From the NCBI GenBank assembly GCA_037954325.1, contig JBBMNZ010000007.1:8347001-8411000 (forward strand): DNA of 64,000 bases. The letters run 5' to 3'. The notes under the pieces are model-generated. The model was not told where the DNA came from and did no database searches. It worked only from the letters and a program-made list of their open reading frames with translations. The stretch is from Fistularia commersonii. Lineage: Eukaryota; Chordata; Actinopteri; Syngnathiformes; Fistulariidae. The position numbers and the translations under genes are program-made. Positions 58,529-64,000 of this stretch are shown here, in pieces (positions within the stretch are counted from its first letter, which is position 1; each line of letters opens with the position of its first letter).

Positions 58529-60169
58529 GCTTCCCCGACAGAAAGTCACCCACAGGTGACCGGCCGATGGACCAATGAGGAGACACCGCCACTGAAATAT
58601 TCACGATTTTCCCGCTCTCTGCCCCCCCCCACACACACACACACCCCCACGCCGAGTGTCTCCCGGCTGCAGCTTGAGCCTGGAGCATCGCCATGGCAAT
58701 GAATACGCCGATGTCCACTCATTAGCGGAGTCCCACACAGCAGCTGCTCTCTGACTCAGGAAGGGCCACCTTTGTCCCACAAGCACGGACCCACGCACCA
58801 GCCCACACACACACACACACACACGCACACACACACACGCACACATGGCCTTCATCACGTGCACGCACACATGCCAATATTTCAAGCCTCCTCCCGCCCT
58901 CTCCATCACACCAATAAACTTCAGGCTTCCATAAATCAAACCGCAGATGCCCTTGAGTCCCCCTGGGCGGGGCGGGGGTTGAGCCCCTCCACACCCAGAT
59001 GTTGCTCCTCCTCCCGGAGAAGGTGCTACAACACCTGAGGTCTCGAAGTGTCTCGCGAGAAGGTTGGACATGTGAGAGGACGTGAAGAAGTGTGAAAAGG
59101 TGTGAGGAGATGTGGAAGGTGTAAGGAGGTGTGAAAAGGGTCGAGGTGTGAGGAGGAGTGAGGAGGTGTGAGAAGGTGTGAGGGCGTGTGAGGAGGAGTG
59201 AGTAGGTGTGGGAACGGTTTGAGGTGTGAGAAGGTGTGAGGAGAAGAGTGGACTCACCCCGCAGGGTTTCCCGGGCAGCCTGGCCGTCACGTCGTACTTC
59301 CCCTTGACCTCCAGCAGCAGGTGCTCCAGGCGGCTCCGCTCCTCGGACCCCGTGTAGTCCGGGTCCAGCAGCACGTAGGCCCGCCAGTTGGCGGAGTCGA
59401 AGCCCCAGTGCACGGTCCGGTTCTCCAGCCGCTTGTGGCTGTGCACGACGAACTTGCGCGGCGGGAACATGAGCCTGCAGTCCAGGCACTGGATGCAGGC
59501 GGCGCCGGGGGCCGCGTACAGCTCGGGCACCAGGAGGCCCCTGCAGCGGCCGAAACACTCGTGGTAGACCCTGAAGCTGCGCTCCGTGCGCTCCAGCTCC
59601 AGCTCCAGCTCCAGGCTCCGCGGCTCCGGCTCCGGCCGCGGCTCCGGCTCCTTGCCGCGGCGCGGGGGGAAGCTGCCGCCGTAGACCAGCGCGTTGCAGA
59701 GGCGCTCCGCGTCGGTCTGCGTGATGAGCCCGCAGGACGGCGCGGAGAAGGGCAGGATGCCCACCACCTTGAGGATCTCCAGCTGCTCCGCCGTGCAGCG
59801 GGAGCAGTAGATGTGCAGCTCGTCGCACACCGAGTTGATCTGCTGGAGCGAGAAGTCCCTCAGGACGCTGTTGAGGATCTGGGGCAGGCACAGGCGCTTC
59901 TCGCCGCCCACCACGAAGCAGGAGATGGGCTCTCGCTCCAGGAGCGTCTCGCAGCGCTCCGTGGAGCGGTCGGACGGGATGAAGAGCGGCCCGGACATCA
60001 GCGGGGGGGTGTGGGGGGGCAGGCGGAGCAGCGCGTCCGGCGGCTTCCCGTCCTGGAGCCAGCGGGCGGAGAACGCCGCCGGGCCGCCCAGCGAGCGCAT
60101 GGAGCTCAGGTGGAACTGCTGCAGAGTTTGCTGGAGTCCAGGATGGGGCTGGAAGCCGCTGACCTCCAT
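42177..60169 (-). CDS. ski: SKI proto-oncogene, SMAD-binding transcriptional corepressor
   Basis: Seven coding exons (60169-59258, 43891-43784, 43655-43585, 43495-43350, 43072-42786, 42676-42446, 42365-42177) total 1,944 bases, 647 residues (human 728). The start [20 protein letters not shown] matches SKI. The Ski/Sno/Dac domain includes [20 protein letters not shown] and [17 protein letters not shown]. The SAND-like SMAD4-binding domain includes [31 protein letters not shown] and [15 protein letters not shown]. The middle is short (SAFRPWSP conserved) and the C-terminal coiled coil ([30 protein letters not shown]) mediates dimerisation. SKI is nuclear and represses TGF-beta/BMP targets by recruiting NCoR/HDAC to SMADs. 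Oddities: an E/P then L/E hexanucleotide-encoded insert between the Ski/Sno/Dac and SAND domains, and a tail ending [12 protein letters not shown] encoded by a CA repeat. Intron 1 is 15.4 kb. Confidence 0.96.
43926..43961. repeat. (CA)n at the 3' end of ski intron 1
   Basis: About 17 CA units lie 35 bases upstream (sense of ski) of the exon 2 acceptor. Confidence 0.9.
44087..44340. repeat. Twin long (GT)n blocks in ski intron 1
   Basis: Two GT tracts of about 68 bases (44,090-44,157) and about 80 bases (44,255-44,335) are separated by about 95 bases of unique sequence. Confidence 0.92.
44635..44890. repeat. Degenerate TAACCTTCAC-type tandem array
   Basis: About 250 bases are built from irregular copies of a 9-13 base motif such as actaaccttcacc and cactgaccttca. 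The array is too diverged for an exact unit. Confidence 0.7.
46235..46510. repeat. Degenerate copy of a widespread fish interspersed repeat
   Basis: The block opens with gattcactcattcattatct, continues with ctcctcctgcagctggggcc, and later reads ggtctccaatgaacctcctg followed by gtgtttggatggtgggagga. This order of motifs (ATTCATTATCT, then GTCTCCAAT-AACCT-GCATGT, then GTGGGAGGAA) is that of a very common vertebrate/fish repeat. The family is recalled from memory, not searched. Confidence 0.55.
47840..48290. promoter_or_regulatory. Candidate conserved non-coding block in ski intron 1
   Basis: Two non-repetitive stretches flank a (CA)n: 47,850-47,940 and 48,050-48,290. The second has AT-rich motifs such as gaaatagatatctctgcgga and tatttatagaagcacatagt. 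They stand out from the surrounding GC-rich simple sequence. Enhancer function is a guess from composition. Confidence 0.3.
49740..50030. promoter_or_regulatory. Candidate conserved non-coding block with homeodomain-like sites
   Basis: Unique sequence with gctaattggctgaaccctag, cataaatcctgatgaagttt and tgtttaattagctttgaact surrounds a C-run. TAATTG and TTAATTAG resemble homeodomain sites. Inference only. Confidence 0.28.
52860..53000. promoter_or_regulatory. Candidate conserved non-coding element in ski intron 1
   Basis: A 140-base AT-rich unique block (caatgaccttcttttacggc, atcaattgaagtgattacct, tcaagcgtttatgtcctgca) sits between GC-rich repetitive flanks. It has no coding frame and no repeat identity. 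Confidence 0.35.
56791..56838. repeat. (CCGGAG)n hexanucleotide repeat
   Basis: About eight perfect units of gagccg/ccggag occur in ski intron 1. The same hexamer type encodes the Glu-Pro insert in ski exon 1. Confidence 0.9.
57340..57720. promoter_or_regulatory. Candidate conserved non-coding elements near the 5' end of ski intron 1
   Basis: Two unique blocks, 57,340-57,520 (including atggcgtaaattggcttcag, catcccattaaagatggggt) and 57,550-57,720 (including agatagtttgaataattacc, gaaaattccagaatggcgac), are separated by a C-run. They lie about 1.6-1.9 kb from ski exon 1. Regulatory function is inferred from position and composition. Confidence 0.35.
58023..58112. repeat. (CA)n microsatellite, about 90 bases
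   Basis: Near-perfect CA repeat with three short interruptions, one of the longest in the window. Confidence 0.92.
59040..59250. repeat. Degenerate GAGGTGTGA array beside ski exon 1
   Basis: Irregular tandem copies of gaggtgtgag/aaggtgtgag (unit about 10 bases) extend over some 200 bases and end just before the exon 1 donor at 59,257. Confidence 0.75.
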
Positions 60170-60900
60170 GTTGGGAGAAGGTCTTCCGGCGCGGGGTGTG
60201 CTCGGTTCGGCTCGGCTCGGCTCAGCATCCGGCGACGCGCACGCAAACGCGCCTTCCCATGTCCGTCCGTCCGCGGAAAACTTCTCCGCGGCTCACGGCG
60301 CAACGACGGCGGCTCAACGGCTCGATCCGCGCCGGCGGGGAGGGGGGGGACGGGGGGGGACGGGGACGGGGACGCGGACGCGCTGCGGCAGCGCGCTGGG
60401 ACTCTGGACGCTCCGGAGACGCTTCCTCTCCGTCTGGCTCTCACTGCCTTTCTCTCTCTCTCTCTCTCTCTCCCTTCCTCCCCTCCCTCTGTTTGTTTGT
60501 GTCTGTTCCAGTCATTGAATCTCGGCCAGGAATGTGAGTGACTCCCCGGCCGGCTCTTCTCTCCGCCGCGCCGCCTCCCGCCGCTGCACGCAGCTGCGCA
60601 GCGAGGAGGAGGCGGAGGGGGCGGAGGAGGAGGAGCTTCGGAGTTGCTTTCAAATCTCCTCCCCCCTCCACTTGTTGCCGCGCTTACTCCGCGGAGTAAA
60701 CTATCCCATAATATTATGAAAGCGGGGTTCCGCCTCCCTCTTCCCTCCCCGCCTCCTCCTCCTCCTCCTCCTCCTCCTGCTGGTTTACGCAACCGCACGG
60801 TGACGTCAGCGCGGCGTAACCCGACACCAGACTTCACAGCGCCGGAGGTGACGTCACGACTGGCGTCACAGGAGACAGGCTCACCCCTTTGTGGCGTCAC
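60170..60900 (-). promoter_or_regulatory. ski: ski 5' UTR and CpG-rich promoter
   Basis: CpG-dense sequence upstream of the ski ATG contains a (CT)n tract at 60,450-60,472, a (CCT)n tract at 60,745-60,779, and CRE-like tgacgtca sites at 60,801-60,808 and 60,849-60,856. Promoter role is inferred from composition and position. Confidence 0.5.
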
Positions 60901-60944
60901 ATCCGTACACATCCCTCGCAGATGTGTCTGTTGGTGTCTTTATG

Positions 60945-61260
60945 ATGAGAACAAGAATAAGAACAACTTTATTTATATCGAAGAAAACTGTTGTGCCAGA
61001 CTTTCAAATAGAACATAACAATAATTAATAATAGTAGGAAATTGTATGAACAGTAAAAAAAGGGGGGGGGGGGGATAAGAAATACAAATAGAACTATAAA
61101 GTGCCAAATCAAAGCGATTAAGTGCTTTAAGGTCTTAAGTGCAAAGATTTGAAGATTCCCTCCAGCTGAAGGAAGAGGAATTAAAAAGTCTGATAGCCTC
61201 AGGTAGGAAAGACCTCCTGAAGACCTCCTGAAGATCAACCTTTGCAGAGACAAACTTAGA
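60945..61260 (-). mobile_element. LINE 3' end, second copy of the 24-kb family
   Basis: Blocks aacaactttatttatatcga, tgttgtgccagactttcaaa, ctataaagtgccaaatcaaa and gaggaattaaaaagtctgat repeat the order seen at 24 kb. On the minus strand the end of a decayed frame reads LRLSDFLIPLPSAGGNL. A short direct duplication, cctcctgaaga, occurs at about 61,214-61,236. Confidence 0.65.
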
Positions 61261-62477
61261 AGGTTGTTCTTGGTCAAATGACATAAAGTTAGCAGGGATT
61301 CATTCATGAGTAAAATGATGAATAATATAATTTTTATTTCTATAATTCAATACTGGTATCCATGTATGTTTTGGTAGCTGTTGTATGCTGTTATATGAGA
61401 GCTTCAGAAGGTCCAGCTTGACCTCCAATACATCCCTGATTTCAGGCTCGGTCCAGTGGCGTCTGGTGTTTTCGGACAGTCCGGAAGGCTCGGGTTTCAT
61501 CTGAGCTTTTTCGGTCATGGGAGCAACGCCCCTCTCCGACCTGCAGGAGAGCTACAGCCATGCTCCAGTCACAGGGTCCTGCCAGAGGATCCCCCCCCTC
61601 CGTGGGAAGAGAAGCTCCATCCCCAGATCCTGAGGAAGAACTTCTCCGTCTGGACCGAGTCAGATGAGGCGAGGAAGATCTCCGTCCACACTGAGTGGGA
61701 TTGAGGTGACAAAGATCTTCCTCACCTCTCGGTTTCCAAAATGATCTGGTGGATTTGGTGCAGCTGGGCCGCAATTTGAGAAGGAACCTCGTCTGTGGAG
61801 GTTCTCAGTCATCCAGGTCATGGTGAATTTGGGTCGAAATCTTGTCCTCCATGTGGCTTCTTCAGTTCTTCAGAACTGATTTCGACAAGGACCCTTCTAA
61901 ATGCTCTGAATGATTCTTCAGCTCGGAGCTTCTAGTCAGGGGAAGTCATGGTGGTCCCACTGATCCTGGTGGTCCACAGGGAGGTGACAGCCGTAATTCC
62001 ATTGGATGTGCTCCTCTTTCTCCTGCTTGGGCTCATCCTGTGTGTTCTTTCCCTGTTCCCCTGGCCGGGTTCCTCTCCAGGTTCTCCTCCTGACCTTGAC
62101 AGCTGACCTTCTGGGCCAAACCCCGCCCCTCACCACAGTGACCCCGGTCATAGGTTGCCATTTCCATCGAGAACCAATGAACTTGCTCTCCCTGTGAGCA
62201 AACACCTGGACTCCCCCTCTTTCCTGAAGCCTGGATTTCATCTGTAGCTCCTGGAATGAGGACTTTAAACAGGTCTTTGGAGGTCCACAGCTCTCTGTCT
62301 CCACCTGCAGGATCCTACCACAGATGGGAGCAGCAGGACTTCACATCCCAGAAGTCTCTGGGACAGCAAGTACACTTTCTTGGTTCTAGTAGCAAGAGTA
62401 CTGAGCAGGGCTTGGACTCCGCATTTCTGCTCCTCAGAAATGTGGAGGCCCTTCCAGACACCAGGCCTGAACCACCT

Positions 62478-62512
<35 letters not shown>

Positions 62513-62739
62513 CCTGGTTTAGACCCTGATGGAGAAGGTCCATCCTGGGAGGGGTCTGTACCCAGGAACCTGCTGCAGGAGGCCAGAGGTCAACCCAGGT
62601 TTAATTCAGCCAATAGGAGAGAGTAAATATTTGTCTTTCAAAATAATCAGCAGCAGGAGAAGAAAAAGTTAAAAATAATGTTAATAATTACAATAATATT
62701 CTGAATAATAATAGGAATTAAAAGAAAAACAAATCAACC
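61261..62739. other. Intergenic, probably repeat-derived, plus tmem51 3' flank
   Basis: No gene is supported. The stretch has a (CA)n at 62,480-62,510 and fragments that read like remnants of an old dispersed element on the minus strand, which I cannot name. Confidence 0.35.
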
Positions 62740-62745
62740 TTTATT
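62740..62745 (-). terminator. tmem51: Probable poly(A) signal of tmem51
   Basis: AATAAA on the minus strand lies about 450 bases past the tmem51 stop in AT-rich sequence. Confidence 0.45.
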
Positions 62746-63197
62746 TTCTCTGTCCTGATTCTGACAAACAAATCCAAGACTCTCCTGAGGATCCTCCACA
62801 TGCAAAGACCCCCCCCGACCCCCACGCCACGTCTGGACCTTTAGTTCCTTTCACAATATTCTTTACTCAGCCCGATCCCGTTGGTTTCCGGAGGAACCTG
62901 TAAAACACAATCGGCCCCCCTCAGGTTGGACACAGAAAAGTCAACAGTGAATGGATGAAATATTTATCGCCACTTAAAAGCGCCCCCTCCCCTGAGAAGA
63001 CTTCTCGCCTTAAGATCCAGACCCCTCTTTGGACCTCCAACATGCCTCCATCGACTCTGCAGCTGCTGACCCCTGGCTCTGGATCGAACCTGAGTGTGGG
63101 GTTAAATGAAGGGGGGGGGGGGGTTCTGACTATGTCCCCCCCCCCCCCCCAGGTCACCTGGGACATCAGCGGGAGACGCGGCCGTCAGACAGAGGCG

Positions 63198-64000
63198 CTA
63201 CTGCAGCTCGGGCAGCTTGGGGTCGTACCCCGGGGGGGGCGTGATGGGCTCGATGGTGACCGGGTTCTGGGTGGGGGTCCGGATCTGGATCCGGAAGTCC
63301 TTGAGGTGAAGCTTGTCCGACTTGATCCTCCGGACCCGCAGGGGGCGCAGCAGGCGGCTGGCCCGGCTGCTGCTTCGACCCGGCAGGCTGGGGTTGTGTG
63401 TCAGGCCCGCGGGGTCGGCCGGGGCGTCGGCGCCGGGCCGGGCCTCGTTAGGAGGGGCGTCCTCGTTGAGAGGGGTGTCCTCGCCGGCGGCGGGCTCCGC
63501 CCCTTCGTTCTCCACCGCCGCAATGATGTCCTCATAGGAGGGCAGCTGGGAGGTGCTCTGGCGGAGGTTGCTCTGGCGGACGGGGAAGCTGCTGCTTCCG
63601 ACCACCTCCTCGTAGCTCGGGACGCTGAAGGACCTCGGGTCCGGAGATCTGAGGAGCACAAGCGGAAACTTCTCATCTCCTGCAGCTGGTGCCTCCTAAG
63701 ATAATCCCCTCCTGCCTCCGCTTTGGCTAAACATCTGTGCGTGTCTCGGCAGGTGTAACTCACGGCTCTGCTGGCTCCGCCTCCTGCGTGGCGGCGCTGG
63801 CCGCCAGGCGGGCATTCCGGATACTGGCCCTCCTCTTGCTCCTCACGCCGAGGCAGATGGAGAGGAGCAGCATGGCCACGCCGACGCCGACCAGGACCAG
63901 GGCCACCGAGGAGGACCTGGTCTTCTCCTTCTCCTCGTCAGTCTCCTCGATGGTGGTGACGTTGGTGGCTCCGGAGCCCCCGCCGTCGATGGGGATCACC
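63198..64000 (-). CDS. tmem51: Transmembrane protein 51 (3' part; 5' end beyond window)
   Basis: Two exons are present: 64000-63764 (open at the right edge) and 63648-63198, joined in phase 2, ending at TAG 63200-63198. The second transmembrane segment (SVALVLVGVGVAMLLLSICL) is followed by a cytoplasmic tail. The tail has VPSYEEV and LPSYEDI PY-type motifs, then LRPLRVRRIKSDKLHLKDFR and IEPITPPPGYD. Human TMEM51 has YVLVGAGVMLLLLSICL, YVPSYEEV, KVRRIKSEKLHLKDFR and IEPLTPPPQYD in the same order. TMEM51 is a two-pass membrane protein of unclear function; the PPxY-like sites suggest WW-domain ubiquitin-ligase binding, which is inference. The first membrane segment and start codon are outside the window; the ATG at 63999 is likely internal. 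Human TMEM51 is at 1p36, like SKI and PLCH2. Confidence 0.93.

Larger units (their letters stand above)
43892..59257 (-). other. ski: ski intron 1 (15.4 kb): simple repeats and unique blocks
   Basis: No exon with convincing coding pattern is present between ski exons 1 and 2. The intron is crowded with (CA)/(GT) tracts (for example 47,941-47,990, 48,316-48,343, 54,336-54,364, 55,645-55,690, 56,033-56,091, 58,025-58,110, 58,496-58,526 and 58,801-58,840). It also holds G- or C-runs of 12-20 bases (48,828-48,841, 49,289-49,305, 49,587-49,605 and others) and a GGA-rich purine block at 55,480-55,590. Several moderately AT-rich unique blocks between them look like conserved non-coding elements. Confidence 0.8.

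Noticed and set aside
59321..60541. Plus-strand open frame of 406 codons opposite ski exon 1
   Set aside because: Antisense shadow of a GC-rich exon; the minus strand encodes unmistakable SKI domains.

Overview
The window is vertebrate nuclear DNA, almost certainly from a teleost fish. Genes are split by short GT-AG introns, CA/TG microsatellites and G- or C-runs are everywhere, CpG-rich promoters lie upstream of genes, and the products are vertebrate families. Among them are a let-7 hairpin inside a WDR82 intron and a short kainate-binding-protein-type glutamate receptor of the kind known from fish, amphibians and birds. There is no prokaryotic feature, CRISPR array or operon. Every multi-exon model below was built by hand by joining exons at AG/GT sites and requiring phase agreement. 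Each full-length model closes in frame and ends at a stop.

Layout. 1-1,155: first exon of a twinfilin gene (minus) and its first intron. 1,630-4,769: wdr82 (minus, 9 exons, 313 aa) with a let-7 hairpin in intron 2. About 4,770-6,490: CpG-rich divergent promoter and 5' leader of glyctk (plus, 4 coding exons, 517 aa, to 8,282). 9,459-10,553: tcta (minus, 101 aa), convergent with glyctk; their poly(A) signals lie 2 bases apart. 12,133-14,875: mon1b (plus, 601 aa). 17,256-22,091: brpf3 (minus, 12 coding exons, about 1,214 aa) with a CpG-rich promoter near 22.7-23.5 kb. 23,960-25,400: LINE and SINE remnants. 26,145-29,462: a kainate-binding-protein-like receptor gene (plus, 462 aa) with degenerate pore and gate motifs. 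29,871-37,693: plch2 (minus, 20 coding exons, 1,253 aa), with a 600-bp hAT-type element, a LINE 3' end and one apparent GC-AG intron. 38.3-40.0 kb: a palindromic MITE and an endonuclease-type LINE remnant. 40,376-60,169: ski (minus, 7 coding exons, 647 aa), with a 19-bp minisatellite in the 3' UTR and a 15.4-kb first intron full of simple repeats and candidate conserved non-coding blocks. 62,740-64,000: 3' part of tmem51 (minus), running off the right edge.

Together the genes are ordinary vertebrate housekeeping and signalling genes: WDR82 (H3K4 methylation and termination), BRPF3 (histone acetylation scaffold), SKI (TGF-beta/SMAD repressor), MON1B (endosome maturation), PLCH2 (phosphoinositide signalling), GLYCTK (glycerate metabolism), TCTA and TMEM51 (small membrane proteins) and twinfilin (actin). 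twf2-wdr82-let-7-glyctk repeats the order and strands of human 3p21, and plch2-ski-tmem51 corresponds to human 1p36, so the window joins ancestral blocks that are apart in human. I see no new gene system. The points most worth a second look are the receptor with a lost SYTANLAAF gate, the let-7 hairpin, the hAT insertion with near-perfect target duplications, the GC-AG intron, and simple repeats that invade coding sequence or splice sites.
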